Assembly: GCA_026399755.1 (NCBI GenBank)
Contig: JAPLQI010000017.1
Span: 1-50,611 of the forward strand
Length of the DNA stretch: 50,611 bases
Direction of reading: 5' to 3'
DNA from: Pseudomonadota bacterium
GTDB lineage: Bacteria > Pseudomonadota > Gammaproteobacteria > Burkholderiales > Chitinibacteraceae
Position 1 is the stretch's first letter. Every line of letters begins with the position of its first letter. A program made the position numbers and the translations under genes. This document shows, piece by piece, positions 18,238-27,544 of this stretch. The notes beneath the pieces are model-generated. The model did no database searches. It was not told the DNA's origin and saw nothing but the letters and a program-made list of their open reading frames with translations.

Positions 18238-19038
18238 TTATAACTTGCCCGCAAACGCCCCCATCATTTTGATAGCGAAGCGTGAACCTTCACTCAACAT
18301 GATCTCAATATGGGCAGGCATATAGGGCAAAGACAGATACATCGCGAGTAAACCAATCCCCATCATCAGGGGAAAACCAATCGCAAACACATTGAGTTGA
18401 GGCGCGGCGCGGGTCATCACCCCTACAGCCAAATTAGTAACGAGCAATGATCCTATCACTGGCAAAGATAATAAAACACCAGCACTAAAAATCAGCTCAC
18501 CGTAATCGACCAGTAACTTAAACCCTAGGCCAGACAATGGCTCCACCCTAATAGGCAAACTGGCAAAACTATTAAGCAAGGTTTGTAGCACCATTAAATG
18601 CCCATTAAGTGCCAAAAAGACCAAAATAGTCATCAAACTTAAAAACTGCGCCACAATCGGCACGCTGGTCGCGTGTAGTGGATCATAAAATGAAGCAAAA
18701 CCTAGGCCCATTTGCAAACCGGCCAAATGCCCAGCCATTTCCATTGCAGAAAAAATAATCCGCACAATATAACCAATGCCAATACCGATCAATAGCTGAT
18801 TAATCACAATTAAGATGCCCGCAGGTGAAACAATTGGCACTTGCGGCATAGTAGGCAAAACCGGAGCAATAATTAATGAGATAAAAATCGCCAGACACAC
18901 ACGCACTTTAATTGTAATCGCTTTACTCGAATAAAATGGGTCTACCAAAAAAAATCCAAAGATACGGCAAAATGGCCACCAGAAAATAGCGAGCCATACG
19001 TCAATTTGAGCTTGGCTAACGGTCCAAATATCATTCAT
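18238..19038 (-). CDS. fliR: Flagellar export apparatus protein FliR
   Basis: This 266-residue polytopic protein is part of the FliPQR core of the flagellar type III export gate. Hydrophobic segments alternate throughout, with the family segments QAQIDVWLAIFWWPFCRIFGFF at the N-terminus and GLQMGLGFASFYDP in the middle. Its ATG shares one base with the fliQ stop. It is the last gene of the fliL-fliR run. Confidence 0.92.
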   Translation of the reverse strand: MNDIWTVSQAQIDVWLAIFWWPFCRIFGFFLVDPFYSSKAITIKVRVCLAIFISLIIAPVLPTMPQVPIVSPAGILIVINQLLIGIGIGYIVRIIFSAMEMAGHLAGLQMGLGFASFYDPLHATSVPIVAQFLSLMTILVFLALNGHLMVLQTLLNSFASLPIRVEPLSGLGFKLLVDYGELIFSAGVLLSLPVIGSLLVTNLAVGVMTRAAPQLNVFAIGFPLMMGIGLLAMYLSLPYMPAHIEIMLSEGSRFAIKMMGAFAGKL

Positions 19039-19307
19039 CAGCTAATCAACTGCGGAATACTTTGAAATAAGCGAATGGTGTAATCCATGGCAGTTTCAAT
19101 CATCCACGGGCCGATCAAAACAAAGACTAAAAAGGTGATTAATAGCTTAGGAATAAAAGAAAGGGAAGCTTCGTTAATTTGTGTTGCCGCTTGAAAAATA
19201 CTCACAATCAGCCCGACCACTAAGGCAGTGAGCAGCAGCGGGCCGCCCAGCAGTACCAAGACTTCCATCGCTCTTTGAATGACGGTTACAACTGTTTCAG
19301 GCGTCAT
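19038..19307 (-). CDS. fliQ: Flagellar export apparatus protein FliQ
   Basis: This 89-residue protein with two membrane helices has the FliQ segments MTPETVVTVIQRAMEVLVLL and GLIVSIFQAATQINEASLSFIPK. It lies between fliP (3-base gap) and fliR (1-base overlap). Several FliQ copies wrap the FliP-FliR core of the export gate. Confidence 0.94.
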   Translation of the reverse strand: MTPETVVTVIQRAMEVLVLLGGPLLLTALVVGLIVSIFQAATQINEASLSFIPKLLITFLVFVLIGPWMIETAMDYTIRLFQSIPQLIS

Positions 19308-19310
19308 GAG

Positions 19311-20054
19311 CTAACCCGCAATATAAAAGCTTTGTACTAAGGACCCCATGAGCAAAGCCCAGCCATCCACTAAAACAAAGAGCATCAACTTAAAGGGCAA
19401 AGAAATAATAACAGGGGATACCATCATCATCCCCATGGCCATTAAAATACTCGCCACCACAAAGTCGATAATAATAAAGGGGATAAAGACGATAAAGCCG
19501 ATTTGAAATGCGGTTTTAAGTTCGCTAGTAACAAAAGCAGGCACCAAGGTGCGCAAACTCACATCTTCAGGACCATTTGGTTTTTGTGCACCAGAGATAT
19601 CAATAAAGAATGCCAGATCTTTCTGCCGAGTTTGTTTCAGCATAAAATCTTTTAATGGAATAACTCCTTTTTCAACCGCCTGATTAAAACCTATTTTTTG
19701 TTCCGCATAAGGCTGATAGGCGACTTGATAAATTTTATCAAAAACTGGCGACATAATAAAAAAAGTTAAAAATAAAGACATCCCTACAATCACTTGATTA
19801 GGCGGTGCTTGCATTGTTCCTAAAGCTTGGCGCAATAAAGACAATACAATCACGACCCGAGTAAATGCGGTCATCATCAATAGTAATGCAGGCAAAAAAC
19901 CAAGTGCAGTTAAAAACAATAAAGTTTGAATAGGCAAACTATATTGCGTGCCACCTGTTTGCGCATTCGCCGTCATAAAGGGAATGCCCGGCTCTACCGC
20001 AAAAGCAGCACCTGCCAGCAAGAGGCCTAGCAGCAGAATAAGGATGCGCTTCAA
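19311..20054 (-). CDS. fliP: Flagellar export apparatus protein FliP
   Basis: This 247-residue protein has a cleavable signal (residues 1-19, ending AFA) and four membrane helices. The conserved segments FTRVVIVLSLLRQALGTMQAPPNQV and LVPAFVTSELKTAFQIGF are present. It forms the pore of the flagellar export gate. Its start overlaps the end of fliO by 4 bp. Confidence 0.95.
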   Translation of the reverse strand: MKRILILLLGLLLAGAAFAVEPGIPFMTANAQTGGTQYSLPIQTLLFLTALGFLPALLLMMTAFTRVVIVLSLLRQALGTMQAPPNQVIVGMSLFLTFFIMSPVFDKIYQVAYQPYAEQKIGFNQAVEKGVIPLKDFMLKQTRQKDLAFFIDISGAQKPNGPEDVSLRTLVPAFVTSELKTAFQIGFIVFIPFIIIDFVVASILMAMGMMMVSPVIISLPFKLMLFVLVDGWALLMGSLVQSFYIAG

Positions 20055-20461
20055 GGGGTTTTCCTTTGTAAAACGGCAGCCAGCCTCGCGGCAAAAGGGG
20101 AAACAACCTGCGCAGTTTCAACTTGCTCGGGCGCATCCATAGTGTGCAGCAGATTGACGGCGCTAGGCGTTACACCAAGCACCAACCAGTTTCCTTCAAC
20201 TTCCACCACCACCACGCGCTCCTTGCTGCCCACCATCACGCCACTCACTACCCTTAACGTTTGCCCATTACTCATCGGCAATAATGACAGGCGACGCACC
20301 AGCCATGCGCTAAATACAATCAAACCGATCACAAACGCCAGTGCAAGTGACACTTGAGCAATCGACATCAGGCTGGAAGAGGGGGCAGTTGCAGGAGAAG
20401 ATGCACTGGCATGGGCCATAAAAGGCAGACTTGCCAAGAGAAAAAAAGAAAGAAACTGCAC
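20051..20461 (-). CDS. fliO: Flagellar biosynthesis protein FliO
   Basis: This protein of about 136 residues assists FliP assembly. A signal-like hydrophobic start (QFLSFFLLASLPFMAHA) is followed by a membrane helix (VSLALAFVIGLIVFSAWLV) and a cytoplasmic domain with RRLSLLP and GSKERVVVVEVEGNWLVLGVT. The frame is open to 20539 inside fliN. I chose the GTG at 20461, which begins 7 bases after the fliN stop and gives a normal length. The start is uncertain because no strong ribosome site is seen. Confidence 0.82.
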   Translation of the reverse strand: MQFLSFFLLASLPFMAHASASSPATAPSSSLMSIAQVSLALAFVIGLIVFSAWLVRRLSLLPMSNGQTLRVVSGVMVGSKERVVVVEVEGNWLVLGVTPSAVNLLHTMDAPEQVETAQVVSPFAARLAAVLQRKTP

Positions 20462-20468
20462 GCTGAGA

Positions 20469-20888
20469 CTACTTATGTAAGCGGCGAATACGTTCTGCCG
20501 GGGTAATAATATCGGTGAGCCGAATACCAAATTTATCATTCACCACCACCACTTCGCCCTGAGCAATTAAACAACCATTGACCAGCACATCCATCGGCTC
20601 GCCCGCCATCCCATCAAGCTCCACTACCGAGCCTTGGGCTAACTGCAATAAGCTACGAATTGCAATTTTTGTCCGCCCCAATTCGACCGTTAAGGAAACG
20701 GGGATATCCAAAATCATATCAATATTACTTGGTGCATTTGCGCCTATTGGCGCGCCCGCATCAAAACGCTCAAAAATATCTGCGGCTTGCACGGAAGGGG
20801 CGGCATCGGCAGCAGCGGCATCGGCCACTTCTTGCTCAGCCAGTGCGGCAGCCCAATCATCCATTGCCATTTCATCTTCATCTGCCAT
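20469..20888 (-). CDS. fliN: Flagellar motor switch protein FliN
   Basis: This 139-residue C-ring protein has an acidic Ala-rich N-terminal half and a C-terminal SpoA domain (DIPVSLTVELGRTKIAIRSLL through FGIRLTDI). Together with FliM and FliG it sets rotation direction and helps dock export substrates. It lies 21 bases after fliM. Confidence 0.94.
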   Translation of the reverse strand: MADEDEMAMDDWAAALAEQEVADAAAADAAPSVQAADIFERFDAGAPIGANAPSNIDMILDIPVSLTVELGRTKIAIRSLLQLAQGSVVELDGMAGEPMDVLVNGCLIAQGEVVVVNDKFGIRLTDIITPAERIRRLHK

Positions 20889-20909
20889 TATCTCAACCTT
20901 TTACCATTC

Positions 20910-21932
20910 TTATCGGCCCTCATCAGCCTCTCCTTCAATTTCTGTCTCGGCACCTGTTAATGCTTCGGCAGAACCGAGTATTTTGCTGACTCTTAAGGCG
21001 TACTGCCCATTTAAAGTACCGTACTTACATTCAAGCACCGGCACATTATCGACTGCGGCAATAATTGCTTCTGGGATATCCAAAGAAATAATATCACCCA
21101 GCTGTAATTCCAAAATTTCCCCCAAGGTTACCTTGGCGTTGCCTAAAGTGGCCACCAAATCTACTTCAGCATGCTGAATTTGCTTTTGCATCAAGGTGGT
21201 CCAGCGATTATCGACTTCAATCCGATCCGCCTGCATGGTGCTGTACAAGACGTCTCTAATTGGCTCTATCATCGAATAGGGGAAGCAGATATGAAAATCA
21301 CCGCCTCCAGCACCCAACTCAATTTTAAAGGTATAGGCCACCACCACCTCAGTAGGGGTGGCAATATTAGCAAACTGGGTATTCATTTCCGAGCGAACAT
21401 AAACAAATTCACAAGGAAAAACAGGCTGCCATGCTTTTTCATACTCTTCAAAAACTACTTCTAAGAGGCGCTGAATAATGCGCTGTTCGGTTGCGGTAAA
21501 ATCACGCCCCTCTACTCGCACGTGATAGCGACCATCTGAGCCAAACAGATTATCCACCACCAAAAACACGAAATCGGGGTCAAAAATAAACAGGCCCGTT
21601 CCGCGCAGCGGCTTCATTTGAATTAGGTTTAAATTGGTGGGAACCACCAGATTACGAATAAATTCGCTGTATTTTTGGACCCGAACGGGGCCAACCGAGA
21701 TTTCTGCGTTGCGGCGCATAAAGTTAAATAAAGCCACGCGCAAATTACGTGCAAAACGCTCATTCAAGATTTCAAGCGTCGGCATCCGGCCACGAACAAT
21801 ACGTTCTTGACGACCAATATCGTAATCGCGGACAGCAGAAGCATCGACCTCTTCGTCGGAAGAATCTTCTTCACCAGTCACACCGCGCAATAGCGCGTCG
21901 ACCTCTTCCTGAGAAAGGATATCGTCTGCCAT
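20910..21932 (-). CDS. fliM: Flagellar motor switch protein FliM
   Basis: This 340-residue C-ring protein begins with the CheY-P binding motif (ILSQEEVDALL, residues 5-15). The middle domain, with the GGxG-like loop and RNLVVPTNLNLIQMKPLRGTGL segment, and a C-terminal SpoA domain follow. An acidic stretch after the CheY motif (GEEDSSDEEVDAS) acts as the linker. It lies 137 bases after fliL and is probably in the same transcript. Confidence 0.95.
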   Translation of the reverse strand: MADDILSQEEVDALLRGVTGEEDSSDEEVDASAVRDYDIGRQERIVRGRMPTLEILNERFARNLRVALFNFMRRNAEISVGPVRVQKYSEFIRNLVVPTNLNLIQMKPLRGTGLFIFDPDFVFLVVDNLFGSDGRYHVRVEGRDFTATEQRIIQRLLEVVFEEYEKAWQPVFPCEFVYVRSEMNTQFANIATPTEVVVAYTFKIELGAGGGDFHICFPYSMIEPIRDVLYSTMQADRIEVDNRWTTLMQKQIQHAEVDLVATLGNAKVTLGEILELQLGDIISLDIPEAIIAAVDNVPVLECKYGTLNGQYALRVSKILGSAEALTGAETEIEGEADEGR

Positions 21933-22069
21933 AATCCTTAGCCCGGATAAACACTTACCCGTTATAAATAAAGTAATTCAATGAATCTAATACTTGATTA
22001 GAGCATAGCGGCAGCTTGCTTTATACAAACACAAGCCACCATGACTACATAGTCAACTCAGCAAAAGAC

Positions 22070-22606
22070 TTACTGAACAATAAACGTCGTGAAATTGACG
22101 GAAATAACGCCATCTTCTTCCGATTCGGCGTGCAATATTTTATTAATAAGCTCACGTATTTCCTTAGCCAGCTTATCGGTACCGTCAACCGCTTTGACTT
22201 CGGCAACGCTCTTAGAGCGGAGTAACTTACTAACCTGACCTTGGATTTTAGGCATTTGCCCTTTAATCGCCTCAGCCACCTTGGCGTCCGCAATTTCTAC
22301 CGAAATATCAGTCTGCAATATTCCTTCGCCATCATCAGAAGACAAATTAACCGTGAATTGAGGCAGCTTTTCAAAAACAGCAGGATGCTCTTCTTTCTTT
22401 TTCTTATCTTTCTTTTTCTTTTTTACGTCTTCTTGCGCCGTGGCCTCTGCAGCAACTTCATCTGCAGCGGGATCGCTGCTTTTGGTCAGCAGAAACGCAG
22501 CTACACCACCCACAATAATTAACAAGACCACTAATAGGCCGATTACAGCGAACAAAAGGATATTTTTTTTCGCTTTAGGCGCGGCTTCCACTTTGGCATC
22601 TGACAT
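22070..22606 (-). CDS. fliL: Flagellar basal-body protein FliL
   Basis: This 178-residue single-pass inner-membrane protein sits around the stator and aids torque. It has one N-terminal helix (about residues 16-42), a lysine-rich periplasmic linker (KKKKKDKKKKEEHP-like) and the FliL domain ending in DGVISVNFTTFIVQ. The frame is open to 22678, but the ATG at 22606 is preceded by AAGGTGATGTG and begins the typical cytoplasmic tail, so I use it. Confidence 0.92.
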   Translation of the reverse strand: MSDAKVEAAPKAKKNILLFAVIGLLVVLLIIVGGVAAFLLTKSSDPAADEVAAEATAQEDVKKKKKDKKKKEEHPAVFEKLPQFTVNLSSDDGEGILQTDISVEIADAKVAEAIKGQMPKIQGQVSKLLRSKSVAEVKAVDGTDKLAKEIRELINKILHAESEEDGVISVNFTTFIVQ

Positions 22607-22754
22607 CACATCACCTTGAATGGATTGAAATAATTTTAAAAAATAAGTATTTAGGCCAGAACAAAGCGCCCCAAACAAAGAGCGAGGGGCGCGGGCCTTG
22701 GAAATAAGTGAATTGATTATAGCTTAAAAAGCATTAGCAAACAGAGAGTAAGCG

Positions 22755-22785
22755 GCGAGTCTTGCTGTAAAGCAACAAGACTCGC
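22755..22785 (-). terminator. Hairpin between fliK and fliL
   Basis: GCGAGTCTTG and CAAGACTCGC form a perfect ten-pair stem around an eleven-base loop just after the fliK stop. There is no long T run, so it may attenuate or stabilise the 3' end rather than terminate fully. Confidence 0.5.
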
Positions 22786-22790
22786 TTGGA

Positions 22791-23921
22791 TTAAACGTAG
22801 AGATTTAAACCACCGCGAGCCACAGGCAAGTGAACATCCGTCATCACGCGCGGCTGACCATCAGCATACGCGCCGTTCAAATCTCCAACAAACTGCTGCG
22901 CTCTAGATTGACGCTGCTGATCCATTTGCTGACTACTGGCTTGTTGCTGAGCTTGTTGCTGAGCCTGCTGTTGTGCATGCTGATTTAAAGAATCAGATGC
23001 CACTTGCACATTGCTTAGCTGAATCCCTTGGTCAGCCAGCAACATCGTTAATCTAGGTGTGGCGGCTGCCAGCGCTTCTCGAACGGAGGCATGTTGCGAA
23101 CTAAACACGACACTCGCCTGCTCACCCGACATAGTTAAGCGTACTTCCATTGGGCCTAAATGCGGTGGATTAAGCTGCATATCAATTTGCTGATGCTGAT
23201 CTTGCAACATCATCGATACACGCTGCGCTACAGCGTCGCCCCAGCGCGAGCTGCCCACCGGCTCAGTCACGGTGTGCTGGGGCATTGCAGGCTTTGCTTC
23301 CACCGCAGGCGTGCGCAAAGCAATTTGAGGCGTAGCCTCAATTTTTGGCAGTAAACTATTTTCTTTTGAGCTAGCAAGTAAGGCAGAAAATTCATCAGCT
23401 GGCGCAGTAAACTCCCCCGCTCCGGCCGCTTTTTGCCGTAAGGAGGCAAATTTTGCCGTATCAATACTGCCCAGCAAAGTGTTTTCTGGCTTCAAGCCTA
23501 GCTGTTCTAGATCACTTAAATCTTTACCGTCTTTGCCCTCAGCATCACTCAATAAACCCTTACTCATTTTGCTTAAATCAAGTAATGCCGCATCATCACT
23601 AACATCCGTTTTAACTTCGGCTACAAGTGGGTTGACTTGAGCCAGTACGGCTTGTGCTTGCAGCATCGCCAACCACGGCTGAGCCGCTTGTGCGCTAGCC
23701 GCAGCAGATTGCTCTTCTGTACCTGCTTCGTGCTCGTCTTTGCTAGTGGCTGATGATTTTTGTTCAGCAGAATCAGGTTGGCCTTCCTGACGCGTATTCA
23801 CTTCCCGCTCAAGCACCTTGGAAAACGGTTGCGCAGCCGTATCGGCCCCCATAGAAACAGTAGGAGTAGAACGATTAGTTTGTGCACTGGCTGTAACAGT
23901 GAGATTGCTCGCCATGACCAT
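22791..23921 (-). CDS. fliK: Flagellar hook-length control protein FliK
   Basis: This 376-residue exported ruler protein has a low-complexity Ala/Gln/Ser/Glu-rich N-terminal region. The conserved C-terminal Flg_hook domain contains LNPPHLGPMEVRLTMSGEQASVVFSSQHASVREAL. It ends in a Gln-rich tail with four AQQQ-type repeats. Two ATGs (23921 and 23915) follow GAGGAG; the second has better spacing. A near-consensus sigma-54 promoter stands about 43 bases ahead. It diverges from flhB. Confidence 0.9.
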   Translation of the reverse strand: MVMASNLTVTASAQTNRSTPTVSMGADTAAQPFSKVLEREVNTRQEGQPDSAEQKSSATSKDEHEAGTEEQSAAASAQAAQPWLAMLQAQAVLAQVNPLVAEVKTDVSDDAALLDLSKMSKGLLSDAEGKDGKDLSDLEQLGLKPENTLLGSIDTAKFASLRQKAAGAGEFTAPADEFSALLASSKENSLLPKIEATPQIALRTPAVEAKPAMPQHTVTEPVGSSRWGDAVAQRVSMMLQDQHQQIDMQLNPPHLGPMEVRLTMSGEQASVVFSSQHASVREALAAATPRLTMLLADQGIQLSNVQVASDSLNQHAQQQAQQQAQQQASSQQMDQQRQSRAQQFVGDLNGAYADGQPRVMTDVHLPVARGGLNLYV

Positions 23922-23963
23922 GGCTCCTCAATACGGGGTTAAAACGCAAGTAAACATAGCATA

Positions 23964-23980
23964 AGCAATTGCAGTGCCAG
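23964..23980 (-). promoter_or_regulatory. Sigma-54 promoter of fliK
   Basis: On the minus strand CTGGCACTGCAATTGCT matches the -24/-12 consensus YTGGCACGNNNNTTGCW at every fixed position but one (T for G at position 8), with the required spacing between GG and GC. It is followed by the fliK start about 43 bases downstream. This implies RpoN and an enhancer-binding activator (FleQ/FlrC type) for this gene, and perhaps for fliL onward. Confidence 0.8.
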
Positions 23981-24024
23981 CCTCGCTAAATCACCGTGCT
24001 ACACTTTAATAAGAGGAGGAGTTT

Positions 24025-25161
24025 ATGGCTGAAGATTCAGATGCAGAACGCACGGAACCCGCGTCGGGCAAGCGCCTTGATGAGGCGCGAGCGAAAGGGC
24101 AAATCCCTCGATCACAAGAGTTAGCCACCTTTTCAATTTTGATAGTGGGCGTTGTGGCTCTGATCAAATTAGGGCCTGAGCTACTGCAAACTTTAAAAGC
24201 CATTTTTATTGCCGAGCTAACCTTTAATCGCGCCACCATAGCCGACCCAAATCAAATGCTATTGCACTTTATGAGCTCAAGCCATAAAGCATTAATGGCT
24301 TGCCTGCCTATTATCTTACCTTGCGCAGCGATCTCTATTATCACCCCTGTTTTAGTTGGTGGCTGGCTATTTACCTTTGACTCCTTAGCCCCCAACTTTG
24401 CCCGTATGGATCCCATAGCCGGCATTGCCCGTATGTTTTCGCTGACAAGCGTGGTCAATATGGTGAAGACCATTCTTAAATCGGGCCTCATTGGCGGTGT
24501 GGCCGCTTGGGTGCTATGGGATGAGAGAGCTCAGTTTTTACAGCTCATTACCATGCCACTGGAGACTGGCCTACCCTTTATGTGGGATATGGTTCAACAC
24601 ATTTTATTACTGGTGATTAGTTCACTGGCAATTTTAGCCGCCATCGATGCGCCCTATCAGCTATGGGATTATTACAAGGGTCTGCGTATGACCAAAGAAG
24701 AGGTCAAGCAAGAAGGGAAAGATGCCGAAGGCTCTGCGGAAGTAAAAGGTAAGATTCGTCAATTGCAACACGAAGCCGCTCGAAAGCGCATGATGAGCGA
24801 GATTCCAAAAGCGAATGTCATTGTCACCAACCCCACCCACTACGCCGTGGCACTGCAATATACCGAAAGCATGCGTGCGCCCAAAGTCGTCGCAAAAGGT
24901 GCATTTCTACTTGCGGAACGCATTATCGAATTAGGCAAAGAGCATAAAGTAGCCATCATCCGTACCCCACCTTTTGCCCGTGCGCTTTATCATCATGCGG
25001 AACTCGGGGCTGAGATCCCCGCTGCGCTGTATACTGCGGCAGCCGAGGTGCTGGCTTATATCTATCAATTAAAACACTGGCAAAATTATGGTGGTGATGA
25101 GCCGAATCTGGCTGAAGAGCTTCCTGTACCCAGCGAATTAGACCCCGGTGGTGAAGCCTAA
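24025..25161 (+). CDS. flhB: Flagellar export switch protein FlhB
   Basis: This 378-residue protein has four membrane helices in its first 210 residues and a cytoplasmic domain with the self-cleavage motif NPTH (269-272). Cleavage between Asn and Pro switches export from rod/hook to filament proteins. The start is well supported by AAGAGGAGGAG just before ATG. It is the first gene of the plus-strand flhB-flhA-flhF-flhG series and diverges from fliK with a 103-bp gap. Confidence 0.95.
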   Translation: MAEDSDAERTEPASGKRLDEARAKGQIPRSQELATFSILIVGVVALIKLGPELLQTLKAIFIAELTFNRATIADPNQMLLHFMSSSHKALMACLPIILPCAAISIITPVLVGGWLFTFDSLAPNFARMDPIAGIARMFSLTSVVNMVKTILKSGLIGGVAAWVLWDERAQFLQLITMPLETGLPFMWDMVQHILLLVISSLAILAAIDAPYQLWDYYKGLRMTKEEVKQEGKDAEGSAEVKGKIRQLQHEAARKRMMSEIPKANVIVTNPTHYAVALQYTESMRAPKVVAKGAFLLAERIIELGKEHKVAIIRTPPFARALYHHAELGAEIPAALYTAAAEVLAYIYQLKHWQNYGGDEPNLAEELPVPSELDPGGEA

Positions 25162-25288
25162 TCCGTGTTTACACCAAAGTTTTCCAGTAAGGCGAGCCTT
25201 CACAGGCATTAAGTGTAATACGGCAACTGGGGCGTTTTTACGCAAGCACTTATAGTTTATCTATTACTAATTCAGAGCTTATAGCGCT

Positions 25289-27376
25289 ATGTGGCGTACT
25301 TTTAATTACAGTAAATTAGCCGGTCCAATACTGGTGCTAATGGTGCTCGGCATGATGGTTTTGCCGCTGCCCGCGCTCGCGCTCGACTTTTTCTTTACAT
25401 TTAATATTGCCATTTCCATCATTGTGCTGATGGTCGCGCTTTACACCCGTAAACCGCTCGAATTCTCCAGCTTTCCGACCGTTCTCTTATTTACCACGCT
25501 ACTGCGACTCTCTTTAAATATTGCCTCAACCAAGCTGATTCTCACAGAAGGTCACAATGGCGCAGATGCGGCCGGTAAAGTGATTGAAGCCTTTGGCCAC
25601 GTGCTGATTGGCGATAATTTAGCCGTCGGTATCATTGGTTTCGTTATTCTGACCATTATTAACTTTGTGGTGATTACTAAGGGTGCAGGGCGAATTGCCG
25701 AAGTATCTGCTCGCTTTACGCTGGACGCCATGCCTGGTAAGCAAATGGCGATTGATGCTGATTTGAACGCGGGCATGATAGGCGAAGAAGACGCCCGTCG
25801 ACGCCGAGCTGAAATCTCGCAAGAATCCAATTTCTTCGGCTCTATGGATGGTGCCTCGAAATTTGTGCGCGGCGATGCCGTAGCTGGGATCATGATCATG
25901 GTGATTAACCTGATCGGCGGCTTAATCGTAGGTATGGCGCAACACGATCTGCCTTTTGCCGAAGCGGGTAAAACCTACAGCATGCTGACCATTGGTGATG
26001 GTCTGGTTGCGCAGATTCCTGGGCTGATTATTTCGGTTGCGGCCGGTATTGTGGTGTCGCGGGTCGGCGATGGCGAAGATTTATCCGAGCAGATTCTTGG
26101 GCAAATGTTTTCACAACCACAGGTGCTCTACATTACCTCGGCGGTACTCGGCATCCTAGGGATCATCCCTGGAATGCCGCATACCGCTTTTTTAATGATG
26201 TCGGCTATTTTAGGTGGCATCGCTTGGCAGCTTGATCAGCGCAACAAAACAAACGCACTGCAAACCGCAACCGCAGATGGCGGTGCGCCTGGCGAGCCAG
26301 CCGCAGCGGGTGGCGCTCCCGCAGCAGCGCAACCTTTGCAAGAAGTCAGTTGGAATGATGTACAGCCTGTAGATCCGGTCGGATTGGAAGTCGGCTACCG
26401 GCTGATTCCGCTCGTCGATCGAAATCAAGATGGCGAATTACTGCGGCGTATTCGCGGGATTCGTAAGAAAATAGCCCAAGAGCTAGGCTTTTTAGTGCCC
26501 TCCGTGCATATCCGCGATAATTTAGAGCTTAAACCCAACCAATACCGTATCCAGCTCAAAGGGGTGGATGTGGGCACGGGTGAAGCATTTGCAGCCCAAT
26601 GGCTGGCCATTAATCCGGGTAACGCCATAGGCCAGTTGCCCGGCACGCCAACCCAAGACCCTACTTTTGGCCTGCCTGCCGTTTGGATTGATGCCAATTT
26701 ACGCGATCAGGCGCAAGCCTTTGGCTATACCGTGGTGGATGCTTCTACCGTGGTGGCTACGCATATCTCAAATATTTTACAAAGCCATTCCGCAGAGCTT
26801 TTGGGCCGCGAAGAAGTCCAGCAATTACTCGAGCATTTTGGCAAAGAAGCCCCCAAATTACTGGAAGACTTGGTTCCAAAAATTATTCCTGTTGGCACTT
26901 TACAAAAAGTATTACAAAACTTACTCGAAGAAGGGATGCATATTCGCGATTTGCGCAGCATCCTTGAAACACTGGCCGAGCACATTACTCGTACCCAAAA
27001 TATCGACGAGCTGACGGCTGCAGTTCGTGTCGCGCTGGGCCGAGCGATTGTGCATCAGCTTTTCCCCGGCGAAAACGAATTGCAAGTTGTGACCTTGGAG
27101 CCACAACTCGAAAATATTTTACTCTCGGCTGTCTCTGGCAATTCGCAAGGCGGCTTAGAGCCTGGCCTTGCCGAGCGAGTGCTCAAACAAGCCTCTGAAT
27201 TATCTGAACAATTAGAGCAGCAAGGCCTAAGCACCGTACTCATTGCCCCAGCCCAGCTACGCCCGATGCTAAGCCGCTTTTTACGCCGCTCGATTCCGGG
27301 ATTGCGCGTGATTGCGCATACCGAGATTCCAGACAGCAAAACGATTCGAATTGTGGGGATGTTAGGCGCGAATTAA
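25289..27376 (+). CDS. flhA: Flagellar export gate protein FlhA
   Basis: This 695-residue protein has eight membrane helices within about the first 315 residues and the FHIPEP-family cytoplasmic loop (ISQESNFFGSMDGASKFVRGDA). A Pro/Ala-rich linker (GAPGEPAAAGGAPAAAQP) leads to the four-part cytoplasmic domain that forms a nonameric ring. It energises export using the proton gradient. It lies 127 bases after flhB. Confidence 0.95.
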   Translation: MWRTFNYSKLAGPILVLMVLGMMVLPLPALALDFFFTFNIAISIIVLMVALYTRKPLEFSSFPTVLLFTTLLRLSLNIASTKLILTEGHNGADAAGKVIEAFGHVLIGDNLAVGIIGFVILTIINFVVITKGAGRIAEVSARFTLDAMPGKQMAIDADLNAGMIGEEDARRRRAEISQESNFFGSMDGASKFVRGDAVAGIMIMVINLIGGLIVGMAQHDLPFAEAGKTYSMLTIGDGLVAQIPGLIISVAAGIVVSRVGDGEDLSEQILGQMFSQPQVLYITSAVLGILGIIPGMPHTAFLMMSAILGGIAWQLDQRNKTNALQTATADGGAPGEPAAAGGAPAAAQPLQEVSWNDVQPVDPVGLEVGYRLIPLVDRNQDGELLRRIRGIRKKIAQELGFLVPSVHIRDNLELKPNQYRIQLKGVDVGTGEAFAAQWLAINPGNAIGQLPGTPTQDPTFGLPAVWIDANLRDQAQAFGYTVVDASTVVATHISNILQSHSAELLGREEVQQLLEHFGKEAPKLLEDLVPKIIPVGTLQKVLQNLLEEGMHIRDLRSILETLAEHITRTQNIDELTAAVRVALGRAIVHQLFPGENELQVVTLEPQLENILLSAVSGNSQGGLEPGLAERVLKQASELSEQLEQQGLSTVLIAPAQLRPMLSRFLRRSIPGLRVIAHTEIPDSKTIRIVGMLGAN

Positions 27377-27544
27377 TCGCAAATAATGCTCTGTAAAAAA
27401 AATTAAAGAATAATTACCTAATTAAGCTAGGTATGCTTAAGAGTAAACTGACAAAACATACTAAAATACACGCAGCTAAACTGTATATTTCATACGTGTT
27501 GGCTTGCATGAGGATAATCTTTTGTTTTCAGACGGCAACTGGAT

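Noticed and set aside
20578-21177. 199-codon plus-strand open frame
   Set aside because: It is antisense to fliN and fliM, both well conserved, and its translation is Ser/Ala/Ile-rich without motifs.
25220-25250. Sigma-54 promoter ahead of flhA (CTGGGGCG...ACGC)
   Set aside because: The -24 GG is present, but the -12 GC is out of register and TTGC is missing.
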